A DNA stretch of 64,000 nucleotides, taken from contig JAQBNL010000088.1 in NCBI GenBank assembly GCA_028288585.1, positions 16,351 through 80,350 on the forward strand, given 5' to 3'. The position numbers were made by a program, and so were the translations under genes. This DNA is from Chitinophagaceae bacterium. GTDB lineage: Bacteria > Bacteroidota > Bacteroidia > Chitinophagales > Chitinophagaceae. The notes below the pieces were generated by a model. That model worked only from the letters and a program-made list of their open reading frames with translations. It made no database searches and was not told the DNA's origin. Shown here in pieces: positions 45,350 to 53,852 of this stretch (its first letter is position 1; every line of letters starts with the position of its first letter).

Positions 45350-45577
45350 TCTCAATAAATTTTCTACTTTTTTGTTTTTTTATAAATAACTCCCGCCTCC
45401 TGGCATCAATTAATTCAGCAAACACTTCTTTGTATTTTAATTCCCAGGGCATACCGGTTTTGGTAAATATTTCTTTTCCCTGTTGTGTTCTTTTATACAT
45501 CTTTCTACATCCGTTGTAGAGCCAACATAAAATTTGTTTAGTTTCTCGCTGTATAAAATGTATAAGTATGCAGCCAT
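45327..45577 (-). pseudogene. GIY-YIG nuclease gene, single frameshift
   Basis: From ATG 45577 the frame encodes MAAYLYILYSEKLNKFYVGS, the GIY-YIG core (LYI...YVG), then TTDVERCIKEHN with the catalytic Arg. It then leaves the family and stops. The rest of the domain continues in the -1 frame: GKEIFTKTGMPWELKYKEV, AELIDARRRELFIKKQKSRK with the catalytic Glu, ending IENLVSSIG. One lost base near 45487 explains it. All catalytic residues are present but in two frames. The family (UPF0213/YhbQ-like, about 80-90 residues) nicks DNA. The ATG follows the T tract of the tRNA terminator directly, and the C-terminus is encoded by tRNA-like copy C. Confidence 0.78.
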
Positions 45578-45607
45578 AAAAAAATAAAGCCTGTGGGTAC
45601 AGGCTTT
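45578..45607 (-). terminator. terminator of the intact tRNA-Arg
   Basis: Minus strand: AAAGCCTGT, loop ACCC, ACAGGCTTT, then A and seven T (45578-45584). A perfect 9-base stem, four bases after the tRNA 3' end. The GIY-YIG ATG begins at the next base. Confidence 0.92.
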
Positions 45608-45611
45608 CTTG

Positions 45612-45685
<74 letters not shown>

Positions 45686-45698
45686 AATTTTTTTTTTC

Positions 45699-45756
45699 AA
45701 CCAATGACCCTCCCGATTAGAAATCGGGATGCTCTATCCAACTGAGCTACCGGTCC
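45699..45756 (-). pseudogene. tRNA-Arg(TCT)-like copy A, truncated at the T loop
   Basis: Minus strand: GGACCGG acceptor, D arm identical to copy B, the 19-base anticodon arm TCCCGATTTCTAATCGGGA shared with copy C, then GGGTCATTGGTTG. At that point the T loop and 3' acceptor are missing and ten A follow, then copy B begins. So only the first about 58 bases of a tRNA remain. It lies nearest to the promoter and is transcribed before copy B. Confidence 0.82.
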
Positions 45757-45765
45757 AATTTTTTG

Positions 45766-45773
45766 CAAATATA
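45766..45773 (-). promoter_or_regulatory. -7 box for the tRNA array
   Basis: Minus strand TATATTTG, a perfect TAnnTTTG, nine bases before the first base of tRNA-like copy A, so transcription would start a few bases ahead of GGACCGG. The -33 region shows no clear TTG (ACTTCG at about the right distance). Confidence 0.55.
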
Positions 45774-45977
45774 AGTAATAGATAATGGCGAAGTATTCAG
45801 GTATCCTAATTAAACTGCAGGTTTAAACAATTTCACGTTGAACACAGCGTTTTCATACATATTAAATTATCCTGAACTCCTCTGCCCGGAAACTATAGTG
45901 CTATATGTTGAAAATTATGTGGAGATAAATTATCCCCTTTCTGTTGATTGTTATATTTTCGATACTTAAATAAAAAA

Positions 45978-46523
45978 ATGAAAAAAAATCTCATTATCCT
46001 ATCCGCCGCTTTTATCCTGCTTATTACATTTTTCTCCTGCAAAAAATTAGCATCAGCAATATTTGGCGGTTTTGAAACAAGTGTTGATTTCCAGGTATCC
46101 ATTCCGGCGGTTCCCATTGTATCGCCAGTTGAATTGCCCTTAGGCCAGTTTTATTATAAATTTAATTTAGACAGCATAGTAAAAGCTAAAACCGGTGGTG
46201 TTTATGGCGCAAACGATGTTAAGTCAATAAAGGTTAAACAATTCAATGTTACTATTACTAATGCAGACCCGCTGAACAATGTTTCAAACTTTCAAAGTGT
46301 TCGTGTAACTATGCAATCCAATACCAATAATACTCCTTTAGAACTTTTCTCAATTACTTTTCCTGATACATATGCACCTTCATTTACTGCGCCAGGCAAC
46401 AATGCAGAGCTATTATCTTATTTAAAAGGTTCTGATATTATTTATAATATGTATGGTAAAAACAGGCGTATCACCACAAAATCATTAACCATAATCTTAT
46501 CCGTTACCATTAATGCGAGTTAA
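45978..46523 (+). CDS. lipoprotein of unknown function
   Basis: 181 residues from ATG 45978. MKKNLIILSAAFILLITFFSC is a lipoprotein signal whose lipidated Cys is followed by KKLAS. The mature part is mainly beta strands: FETSVDFQVSIPAVPIVSPVEL, then KQFNVTITNADPLNNVSNFQSVRVTMQ and a C-terminal SLTIILSVTINAS. It looks like a single Ig-like domain attached to a membrane. No family recognised; similar lipoproteins occur in Chitinophagaceae. The gene stands alone. Confidence 0.7.
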   Translation: MKKNLIILSAAFILLITFFSCKKLASAIFGGFETSVDFQVSIPAVPIVSPVELPLGQFYYKFNLDSIVKAKTGGVYGANDVKSIKVKQFNVTITNADPLNNVSNFQSVRVTMQSNTNNTPLELFSITFPDTYAPSFTAPGNNAELLSYLKGSDIIYNMYGKNRRITTKSLTIILSVTINAS

Positions 46524-46533
46524 AAACCCAGCT

Positions 46534-48489
46534 TTATAATTTTCCTTCTAACTGCATCATCTTTTCAAATACAACTTCATATTCTGAATTTGCTTTTTGC
46601 AATTGTTCTGCAACATTTTTATATTCTGTTTCGGTTTGTGAAAATTTAGTGGCGTCAGTATAAATCTCAGGAGATGATAATGCACTTTCCAAATCCGACT
46701 TTTGTTTGGTTAAGCCGGCAATCTTTTCTTCCAGTTGCTGAAACTGTTTTTGTGTTTTCTGCAATTCTTTTTGAGCATTTTTATCTATACTATTTTTTGG
46801 AGTGTTAGCGGGTTTTGTTTCAACTTTTACCTCAGCGCTTTTTACTGTTAACTTATCACCCGCCGCTTTTCCTTTTTCATTGGCAGCTTTTGCCTGGCGC
46901 TGTTTCCATTCTTCCCATTCTTCAAAATTGCCTACAAATTCTTTTATTTTATAATTTTCTATCTCCCATATTTTATTACAGGTTTGGTTTACAAAGTACC
47001 TGTCATGACTTACAAGAATATAAGTGCCTTCATATTTATTCAATGCATCAATAAGTAAATCAACAGAATGAATATCCAGATGGTTAGTAGGTTCATCCAG
47101 GAGTAAAAAATTTGCCTTGCTCACAATGGTCTTTGCAAGCGCTACCCGGGCTTTTTCACCACCACTTAATACTTTTATTTTTTTGTCAACATCATCACCG
47201 CTAAATAAAAAACATCCTAATAAAGTACGCAGCTCCAGATCAGTTTTTCCACTGCGTGCAGTCTGCATTTCTTCCAGCACATTATTATTTAAATCCAATG
47301 CTTCCAACTGGTGCTGTGCATAAAATGCATCATCAACATTATGCCCCCATATTCTTTCACCTTCAAACGTTTCGGTACCTGCAACAATGCGCAGCAATGT
47401 TGATTTACCTTTTCCGTTTGCACCAATTAATCCTATCTTATCACCACGATTTATTTCTGCGCCTGCGTGATCAACAATTTTTACATCCCCAAATTTTTTG
47501 GTAACATTCTTTAAAGTGCATAATGTTCTTCCCGGCTGTTTATCAATGGCAAAATTGATACGCATGTTGGGCCGCTCAAGTTCAGTATTTTCAATCCTTT
47601 CAATTTTATTTAATCGCTTCACTATACTTTGCGCCTGTGCCGCCTTGGAAGCTTTTGCTTTAAAACGCTCAACAAATCTTTCCTGCTGGCGAATATAATC
47701 CTGCTGGTTTTCGTATGCCTTTTGTTGTATTTCTATCCGTTGCGCTTTCTCCTGCTGGTAATAAGTATAGTTGCCTGTATAAAAATGCAGTTGCTGTTGA
47801 TACAGCTCAACAATTTTTGTTACCATCCTGTCTAAAAAATACCGGTCATGCGAAACGATAACAACTGCGCCCTGGTAATGTTGTAAATATTTTTCAAGCC
47901 ATTCAATTGACGGAAGATCAAGATGGTTTGTTGGCTCATCCAGTAACAAAACATCAGGATGCATTAATATCATCTTTGCCAGCAATACCCGCATTCTCCA
48001 TCCACCGCTGAATTCTTTATAAGGGCGCTGCAAATCAGCATTGGCAAATCCAAGCCCCTGTAAAATTTCTTCAGATTTATGATGAATGCTATACCCGCCA
48101 AGTATTTCAAGCTCATGCAGTTTATCGGCATACCTGTGGGCAAGGTCTTCATCAGAACTTTTTTCAAGTTCAATTCCCATTGCTTCAATTTCTTTTTCTA
48201 ACTGAAGTACATTTTCAAATGCCCCCAACGCAACCTGTAAAATGGAATCGTCAGTATCAAAACTTAAAAGATCCTGGTGAAGAAACCCAATTGTTGTATC
48301 CCTGCTTTTTTCAACAGTACCTGCAGAGGGCTGGTATTGTCCCGTAAAAACTTTTAATAAAGTTGATTTCCCCGTTCCGTTATATCCGATTAAACCAATA
48401 CGTTCATTGGGTTGTATATGCCACGTGGCATCTTCTACAATTACACGGGCACCAAATTCAAACGTAACATTTTGTAAACCTAAAAGCAT
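46534..48489 (-). CDS. ABC-F family ATPase
   Basis: 651 residues: two ABC domains in one soluble chain. Domain 1: Walker A GYNGTGKST, signature FSGGWRMR, Walker B LLLDEPTNHLD; domain 2: GANGKGKST, LSGGEKARVALAK, LLLDEPTNHLD. A linker rich in Gln and Arg joins them (QQKAYENQQDYIRQQERF), and a C-terminal coiled coil follows (ELQKTQKQFQQLEEKIAGL). ABC-F proteins act at the ribosome E site rather than in membranes; the subclass (Uup/YheS-like) is inferred from the C-terminal coil. A minus-strand TAATTTTG (48508-48515) lies 19 bases before the ATG. Confidence 0.94.
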   Translation of the reverse strand: MLLGLQNVTFEFGARVIVEDATWHIQPNERIGLIGYNGTGKSTLLKVFTGQYQPSAGTVEKSRDTTIGFLHQDLLSFDTDDSILQVALGAFENVLQLEKEIEAMGIELEKSSDEDLAHRYADKLHELEILGGYSIHHKSEEILQGLGFANADLQRPYKEFSGGWRMRVLLAKMILMHPDVLLLDEPTNHLDLPSIEWLEKYLQHYQGAVVIVSHDRYFLDRMVTKIVELYQQQLHFYTGNYTYYQQEKAQRIEIQQKAYENQQDYIRQQERFVERFKAKASKAAQAQSIVKRLNKIERIENTELERPNMRINFAIDKQPGRTLCTLKNVTKKFGDVKIVDHAGAEINRGDKIGLIGANGKGKSTLLRIVAGTETFEGERIWGHNVDDAFYAQHQLEALDLNNNVLEEMQTARSGKTDLELRTLLGCFLFSGDDVDKKIKVLSGGEKARVALAKTIVSKANFLLLDEPTNHLDIHSVDLLIDALNKYEGTYILVSHDRYFVNQTCNKIWEIENYKIKEFVGNFEEWEEWKQRQAKAANEKGKAAGDKLTVKSAEVKVETKPANTPKNSIDKNAQKELQKTQKQFQQLEEKIAGLTKQKSDLESALSSPEIYTDATKFSQTETEYKNVAEQLQKANSEYEVVFEKMMQLEGKL

Positions 48490-48507
48490 TCAATTTATTT
48501 AAGGCCG

Positions 48508-48515
48508 CAAAATTA
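48508..48515 (-). promoter_or_regulatory. -7 box for the ABC-F gene
   Basis: Minus strand TAATTTTG fits TAnnTTTG, 18-25 bases from the ATG at 48489. The -33 region has only TTTTC. Confidence 0.4.
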
Positions 48516-48571
48516 AGCTCTATTTAGTTGAAAATGACTGTGAACTGTTATAAGCGGTTGTCTTTTATGTT

Positions 48572-48579
48572 TACCTTTG
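48572..48579 (+). promoter_or_regulatory. -7 box for the DUF3347 gene
   Basis: TACCTTTG matches TAnnTTTG, 16 bases upstream of ATG 48596. The only near TTG is 11 bases away (48558-48560), so the -33 element is unclear. Confidence 0.45.
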
Positions 48580-48595
48580 CAAAAACATTATCAGT

Positions 48596-49198
48596 ATGAG
48601 GAAATTATTGGCTATTCTACTCGTTGTATTGTTGGCATTTGGCGCCTGGTGGATATTTTTTAAAGATAAATCTCATAATGGAGGACCAAAGCAGCAGCCT
48701 TTAAAAGTAGGAAAACATTCCGCAGAATTTAATCAAAGTGTTGGGGCAGTTATTACTGCATACCTTTCGTTAAAGGAGGCATTTGTAAATGCAGATACTG
48801 CAAAAATAAAAGATCAGGAAAAAAAATTAATTGCAGCTATTGACAGTATTAAAATTGATGAACTGAAAAAAGATACTACGGGCATTTTTCAATCTGCGCA
48901 ATTATTAATAGGGGATATAAAATCCAATGCGGATGCAATTGTGAAAGAAACTGATATTACAGAGATGAGGCAGGATTTCAGGATGATCTCTGAAAATCTT
49001 TTTCCTCTCTTAAAAACCATTCATTACGAAGGTGAAAAATTATATTGGCAGAATTGCCCTATGGCTTTTGGTGAAGGAAAAGATGCAAGCTGGATAAGCA
49101 ATACTGAAGAGATACTTAACCCGTACTTAGGTAAAAATCATCCTGAATATAAAGGCACTATGCTGCACTGTGGTGAAATAAAAGATACAATACAATAG
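48596..49198 (+). CDS. DUF3347 family exported protein
   Basis: 200 residues with an N-terminal membrane anchor (LLAILLVVLLAFGAWWIFF). Then helices with VGAVITAYLSLKEAFVNADT, and at the end the DUF3347 signature LYWQNCPMAFGEGKDASWIS, NTEEILNPYLGK...MLHCGEI with two cysteines likely to bind metal. Such domains are linked to copper handling in Bacteroidota, often beside heavy-metal efflux genes; none is adjacent here, so that role is an inference. Confidence 0.82.
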   Translation: MRKLLAILLVVLLAFGAWWIFFKDKSHNGGPKQQPLKVGKHSAEFNQSVGAVITAYLSLKEAFVNADTAKIKDQEKKLIAAIDSIKIDELKKDTTGIFQSAQLLIGDIKSNADAIVKETDITEMRQDFRMISENLFPLLKTIHYEGEKLYWQNCPMAFGEGKDASWISNTEEILNPYLGKNHPEYKGTMLHCGEIKDTIQ

Positions 49199-49252
49199 TG
49201 GTAGTTTACCGCAAATAGTTGAGATTAAAATGCACAAACAAGGGCAGTGCTT

Positions 49253-50464
49253 CTACGGCTTAGGTTTATAAGAAAATCTTATTGTCCCATTTTTTTCTGT
49301 GTCGGATGTTATTCTTGCTTCATACCGGCCATCACCATCATGTACCACCATTAATGCAGTATTAGGTGGTATTTCACCAAGATTTTCAGCATACATCACA
49401 AGTTCATTAACTGCTCTGTTGGGCTCAACCGTTAAGGTAAGGGTAATTGGTTTATAAGAAAGCCTTTTATGTGACAACAATAATTTCCCATTAAAGAAAA
49501 CAGAGATAGAATCACCATCAATTTCCCCGTTGTCATAAAAATCAACAGTAAAAGTTTCATTTTGGATAGTAATTGTTTTAAGAACGGTATTTACTCTTTG
49601 CTCAAATTTTAAATTGGATGTAATAATCGGTTCCTCCTTTTTTACAGGGGGGGTAATTGTAGAAATTTCTTTTCTTATGGAGTCCTTTTTGGGTAACGTA
49701 TTTTTCTTTATATCATTTTTTACTACCGGGGGGTTGGATGCAATTGTTTTTTTATTTTGATTTTTAGCAACAGGATTGGTTTGCTTTGTAACCGGGCGCT
49801 GTTCCCGGTTCATATCCTTAAAGGGCTGATTTTTTTTAACAGGGGGAACATAAACTTTTTGTTCACTTACCGGAATTCTTTTGATAATGCTTCTTGCTAA
49901 ACTGGTTCTTCCATAACCGCAATTGCCATTTTGGTTAGGTGCAGGCACCCATGTTCCCTGCAGCGTTTCTGTGTCAGCACTTTCTTTTATATACTTTAGT
50001 TTGTGTGTTTGAAAACAATTGCTGATTTCCGGAGGGGTGTTAAATTTTGTTCTTTCATATTCAGTAACCACAATTTCTTTTGTGGTTTTGTTTATGGTGC
50101 CCTTTAATTTGCAAATAGTATAATACCGCTTATTTTCTTCTGTAAAATATGTGTAAGAATAACCTGTTACTTCTGCGCCACGGGCTTCTAATTCCAAAAC
50201 ATAATCTATTTTTTCTCCTCCAAAACCTATAAAGCTGGTACTGTTATCAACAAAGCCGCCTTTCCATTGTCCGCTGAAACTAAAAGGTTTTTCAACATTC
50301 CTGAAAGTAGATGGAGCAGGAAGATTTGCAGTTTTTTTTGCGGTGGATTTTACCGGATGCTTTTTTATGTATGGTTTAGAAGGTTTGCCGGCTTTATTTT
50401 GCTGGGCGCAAACCGGAAAACAGAAAAATGATAAAAATAATAAAGTAGTAAAAAATTTATTCAT
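49253..50464 (-). CDS. secreted protein with two domains and Pro/Lys linker, unknown function
   Basis: 403 residues with a signal peptide (FPVCAQQ). N-terminal part about residues 55-190: beta-rich domain (FSFSGQWKGGFVDNSTSFIG; GYSYTYFTEENKRYYTICKLKGTI) followed by a basic linker rich in Pro, Lys and Asn, about 210-290. The last about 110 residues form a second beta domain (VDFYDNGEIDGDSISVFFNG; AENLGEIPPNTALMVVHDGD), which resembles the Ig-like modules of exported Bacteroidota proteins. No enzyme motif. It faces the thrS gene head to head with its own promoter region. Confidence 0.65.
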   Translation of the reverse strand: MNKFFTTLLFLSFFCFPVCAQQNKAGKPSKPYIKKHPVKSTAKKTANLPAPSTFRNVEKPFSFSGQWKGGFVDNSTSFIGFGGEKIDYVLELEARGAEVTGYSYTYFTEENKRYYTICKLKGTINKTTKEIVVTEYERTKFNTPPEISNCFQTHKLKYIKESADTETLQGTWVPAPNQNGNCGYGRTSLARSIIKRIPVSEQKVYVPPVKKNQPFKDMNREQRPVTKQTNPVAKNQNKKTIASNPPVVKNDIKKNTLPKKDSIRKEISTITPPVKKEEPIITSNLKFEQRVNTVLKTITIQNETFTVDFYDNGEIDGDSISVFFNGKLLLSHKRLSYKPITLTLTVEPNRAVNELVMYAENLGEIPPNTALMVVHDGDGRYEARITSDTEKNGTIRFSYKPKP

Positions 50465-50548
50465 GCTATTTAGATGCCTCTATACAAAAATAGAGGGAAA
50501 TAAAAACCCAACCGTTTAATCGTATTCTTTCTTTGCCTAATACTTCGT

Positions 50549-50556
50549 TAAATTTG
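50549..50556 (+). promoter_or_regulatory. -7 box for thrS
   Basis: TAAATTTG matches TAnnTTTG, 42 bases before ATG 50599. A -33-like TTC lies about 20 bases upstream; the exact TTG is only 13 bases away. Confidence 0.45.
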
Positions 50557-50598
50557 CACTCCTGATATTTTGATTTTAGATTAAGAATAAACCAATTA

Positions 50599-52536
50599 AT
50601 GATAAATATAACTTTCCCAGACGGCGCTGTAAGGCAATATGAACAAGGCTCTTCAGCACTTGATATTGCCAGGCAAATAAGCGAAGGACTTGCCCGTAAA
50701 GTTTTAGCTGCTGATGTAAATAACGACGTGTGGGATGCCACACGGCCGATAAATACTGATGCGAAAATAAAATTTTTAATGTGGGATGATGATAATGCAA
50801 AGTCAACCTTTTGGCATTCATCAGCGCATCTTATGGCCGAAGCTGTTGAAGGAATGTTTCCCGGTGTAAAGTTTTGGGTTGGCCCTCCTTTGGAAAAAGG
50901 TTTTTATTATGATATTGACATGGGAGATAATGTAATTGGTGAAGAGGATTTAAGAAAGCTGGAAGTGAAGATGGCAGAACTTGCCAAACAAAATAATTCT
51001 TACATAAGAAAAGAAATTTCAAAACCGGATGCTGTAAAATATTTTGAAGAGAAAGGTGATGAATACAAACTTGATCTGCTTGGTAACTTAAATGATGGTG
51101 AAATAACTTTTTATACCCAGGGGAATTTTACTGATCTGTGCAGGGGCCCTCATATTCCTTCAACAGGTTTTATTAAAGGTATAAAACTTACCAATGTTTC
51201 AGGTGCATATTGGAAAGGTGATGAAAAAAATAAAATGCTTACACGCATTTATGGCGTAACGTTTCCTACACAAAAAGAACTTGATGAACATTTGTTTTTA
51301 TTGGAAGAAGCAAAGAAAAGGGATCATAGAAAGTTAGGAAAGGAACTTGGAATATATACAATGGATGATGATATTGGACAGGGATTGATTTTATGGATGC
51401 CAAAAGGCACTGTTATAATAGAAGAATTAGAAAAGCTTGCAAAAGAAACGGAGTTAGCAGCCGGGTATAAAAGAGTGGTAACACCCCACATTGCTAAAGA
51501 AAAAATATACCTCACAAGTGGTCACCTTCCTTATTACGAGGATAGTATGTACCCGCCCATGGAAATTGAGGGAACTAAGTATTACTTAAAACCGATGAAC
51601 TGTCCGCATCATCATAAAATTTTTGCTGCAGAACAACACAGTTATAAGGATCTTCCTTTGCGCCTGGCAGAGTATGGAACCTGTTACCGTTATGAGCAAA
51701 GCGGGGAATTATTTGGCTTAATGAGAGTTCGTTGCCTGCACATGAATGATGCCCATATTTACTGTGCTAAGGAACAATTTGCACAGGAGTTTCGTGCAGT
51801 AAATGATATGTACATTAAGTATTTTAAAATTTTTGGAATTGAAAAATACGTGATGCGTTTATCACTTCATGATCCCAAAAAATTAGGACAGAAATATGTA
51901 AATGAACCGGAATTGTGGTTGGAAACAGAAGCGATGGTAAGGCAGGTAATGACAGAAGCCAACATACCTTTTATTGAAGTGCAGGATGAAAGCGCTTTTT
52001 ATGGCCCTAAAATAGATGTGCAGATATATAGTACTATCGGTAAAGAATTTACCCTTGCTACCAACCAGGTAGATTTTGCACAGGGCCGCAGCTTTAAGCT
52101 GGAATTCACTAATCAAAATAATGAAGCAGAAACACCATTGATCATCCACAGGGCACCCCTTGGAACGCATGAACGTTTCATTGGTTTTTTACTTGAACAT
52201 TATGCCGGAAAATTCCCTTTGTGGCTTGCGCCGGTACAGGTAAAAATTCTCCCGATAAGTGATAAGTTTCTGGAGTATGCAAAAAATGTTTTAAATAAAT
52301 TGAAAATTGCAGATATTCGTGTGGAGATTGATGAAAGAACCGAGAAGATAGGAAAAAAGATAAGAGATACTGAGTTGATGAAAGTTCCTTATATGCTGGT
52401 AATAGGAGAGAGAGAAATGAATGAAGAAAAGATTTCAATAAGGAGACAAGGTAAAGGTGATGCAGGAACAAAATCAGTTGATGAATTTGTGGCTATGATC
52501 ACTGAAGAAATTAAGAGCAGGAGAATAGCCGAATAA
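50599..52536 (+). CDS. thrS: threonyl-tRNA synthetase
   Basis: 645 residues, full length. A TGS domain (MINITFPDGAVRQYEQG), an editing domain with HxxxH in WHSSAHLMAEAVEG, and a class II catalytic core: motif 2 region KPMNCPHHHKIF (zinc ligands Cys and His) and YRYEQSGEL, and motif 3 GTHERFIGFLLEHYAG. A C-terminal anticodon-binding domain (VKILPISDKFLEYAKN) ends in EKISIRRQGKGD. It charges tRNA-Thr and edits Ser. It is upstream of infC, as in many bacteria. Confidence 0.98.
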   Translation: MINITFPDGAVRQYEQGSSALDIARQISEGLARKVLAADVNNDVWDATRPINTDAKIKFLMWDDDNAKSTFWHSSAHLMAEAVEGMFPGVKFWVGPPLEKGFYYDIDMGDNVIGEEDLRKLEVKMAELAKQNNSYIRKEISKPDAVKYFEEKGDEYKLDLLGNLNDGEITFYTQGNFTDLCRGPHIPSTGFIKGIKLTNVSGAYWKGDEKNKMLTRIYGVTFPTQKELDEHLFLLEEAKKRDHRKLGKELGIYTMDDDIGQGLILWMPKGTVIIEELEKLAKETELAAGYKRVVTPHIAKEKIYLTSGHLPYYEDSMYPPMEIEGTKYYLKPMNCPHHHKIFAAEQHSYKDLPLRLAEYGTCYRYEQSGELFGLMRVRCLHMNDAHIYCAKEQFAQEFRAVNDMYIKYFKIFGIEKYVMRLSLHDPKKLGQKYVNEPELWLETEAMVRQVMTEANIPFIEVQDESAFYGPKIDVQIYSTIGKEFTLATNQVDFAQGRSFKLEFTNQNNEAETPLIIHRAPLGTHERFIGFLLEHYAGKFPLWLAPVQVKILPISDKFLEYAKNVLNKLKIADIRVEIDERTEKIGKKIRDTELMKVPYMLVIGEREMNEEKISIRRQGKGDAGTKSVDEFVAMITEEIKSRRIAE

Positions 52537-52631
52537 AGGTATGCGGTACAAGTGAGTGACACAACGATGACGACCAAAGTTGTAATGCTTGCTAAATAAA
52601 TTAAACAATATTGTTAAACTAAAATCAATTA

Positions 52632-53222
52632 ATGGCATTTCCCCCAAGAGCACCGAGAGGCGCATTTAATCCACGTTTTAAAAAAGAACAACAACAGGAA
52701 CACCGCACCAACCACATGATACGGGTACCGCAGGTACGATTGGTTGGCGAAAATGTAGAAGTAGGTGTTTACGATACACAGGTAGCACAACGAATGGCGC
52801 AGGACCAGGGCTTAGACCTTGTAGAAATTTCTCCGCAGGCTGATCCGCCGGTTTGTAAAATTATTGACTACAACAAATTTTTATACGAGAAGAAGAAGAA
52901 GGAAAAAGAAATGAAGGCGAAGAGCAAAGTATCTGAAGTAAAAGAAATACGCTTTACGCCAAACACGGATGACCATGATTTTGATTTTAAAAGTAAGCAT
53001 GCACAAAACTTTTTAAAAGATGGCAATAAAGTAAAAGCTTATGTTCAGTTTAAAGGAAGGGCAATTATGTTTAAAGAAAGAGGAGAGTTGCTGCTTTTAA
53101 AATTTGCTGAACGGCTAGTTGAGTTTGGAACATTAGAAAGTATGCCGAAGCTGGAAGGCAAAAGGATGTTTGCAATTTTTGCTCCCAAAAGTCAAAAGAA
53201 AAAAGTAGTAACCAATCAATAA
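52632..53222 (+). CDS. infC: translation initiation factor IF-3
   Basis: 196 residues. The N-terminal domain has NHMIRVPQVRLVGENVEVGV and DLVEISPQADPPVCKIIDYN; a lysine-rich linker (YEKKKKEKEMKAK) leads to the C-terminal 30S-binding domain (VKEIRFTPNTDDHDFDFKSK; KVKAYVQFKGR). It starts with ATG; the unusual start codon used in E. coli is absent. The first 20 residues are basic and longer than in E. coli, as in other Bacteroidota. It is the first ribosomal gene after thrS. Confidence 0.98.
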   Translation: MAFPPRAPRGAFNPRFKKEQQQEHRTNHMIRVPQVRLVGENVEVGVYDTQVAQRMAQDQGLDLVEISPQADPPVCKIIDYNKFLYEKKKKEKEMKAKSKVSEVKEIRFTPNTDDHDFDFKSKHAQNFLKDGNKVKAYVQFKGRAIMFKERGELLLLKFAERLVEFGTLESMPKLEGKRMFAIFAPKSQKKKVVTNQ

Positions 53223-53228
53223 TATTTT

Positions 53229-53807
53229 ATGGCTATAAATCTTGTAGAAACCATACAGAAGAATTTAGGATTTCAACCATTACAAAAAATAGATCCCAAT
53301 ACACAGGAAGTAAAAAAGCCTGAAAACCTTTCGGTTCAGGACTATTTGCCGCAAGCAGCTATTCCCGTAGTTTTGCTGGGATTGTATAAATACAGCCGCA
53401 CTGAAGATGGAAATGCTGAATTACTGAAAGGCGAATTGCAGAATAAACTTTTAAAAACAATTTTCGGAAACAAGACTCAGCAGGTAATTGATAAAGTTGC
53501 AACATATACCGGCAATACATCTGACTATGCAGCTGATAAGATGGAAATAATAGCCTGGGAGGCTTTGCACATTATTAGAAATGCCCTATCGGGCCAGCCC
53601 ACCGGCACTAATGTAAAAACTTTTCTTACTGACCAACGCCATAATATTTTAGTTCATCTTCCCGCATCATTACAAATTGGAGAAGTGCTTCAGGATGATA
53701 CTATAGATGACAGGGCCCATAAAATGGAAGGACCAGTATCCAGTTATATGCATTGGCTCGAAACCTTCTTTCCCAGTTCCGGCAGGAAGAAAGAAGAGAA
53801 CTGGTAA
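53229..53807 (+). CDS. unknown protein between infC and rpmI
   Basis: 192 residues, no signal peptide. Its ATG is six bases after the infC stop, so it is co-transcribed. A helical protein: NLVETIQKNLGFQPLQKIDP at the start, then AAIPVVLLGLYKYSRTEDGN, KVATYTGNTSDYAADKMEII and a C-terminal helix ending HWLETFFPSSGRKKEENW. No motif is recognised and there is no link to known translation factors. It interrupts the usual infC-rpmI-rplT order. Its position hints at a translation or stress role, but that is inference. Confidence 0.8.
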   Translation: MAINLVETIQKNLGFQPLQKIDPNTQEVKKPENLSVQDYLPQAAIPVVLLGLYKYSRTEDGNAELLKGELQNKLLKTIFGNKTQQVIDKVATYTGNTSDYAADKMEIIAWEALHIIRNALSGQPTGTNVKTFLTDQRHNILVHLPASLQIGEVLQDDTIDDRAHKMEGPVSSYMHWLETFFPSSGRKKEENW

Positions 53808-53821
53808 ACCTTCTTCTTCTC

Positions 53822-53852
53822 TTGGAAAATTTATTGTATTCCCTTACCTTTG
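53822..53852 (+). promoter_or_regulatory. promoter for rpmI-rplT
   Basis: TTG (53822-53824), 20 bases, TACCTTTG (53845-53852): both elements at ideal spacing. It lies just after the unknown gene, giving rpmI and rplT a promoter of their own and a leader of about 115 bases. Confidence 0.75.

Noticed and set aside
45688..45697. Run of ten T as a terminator
   Set aside because: There is no stem directly before it in either direction; it is better read as part of the tRNA copy boundary.
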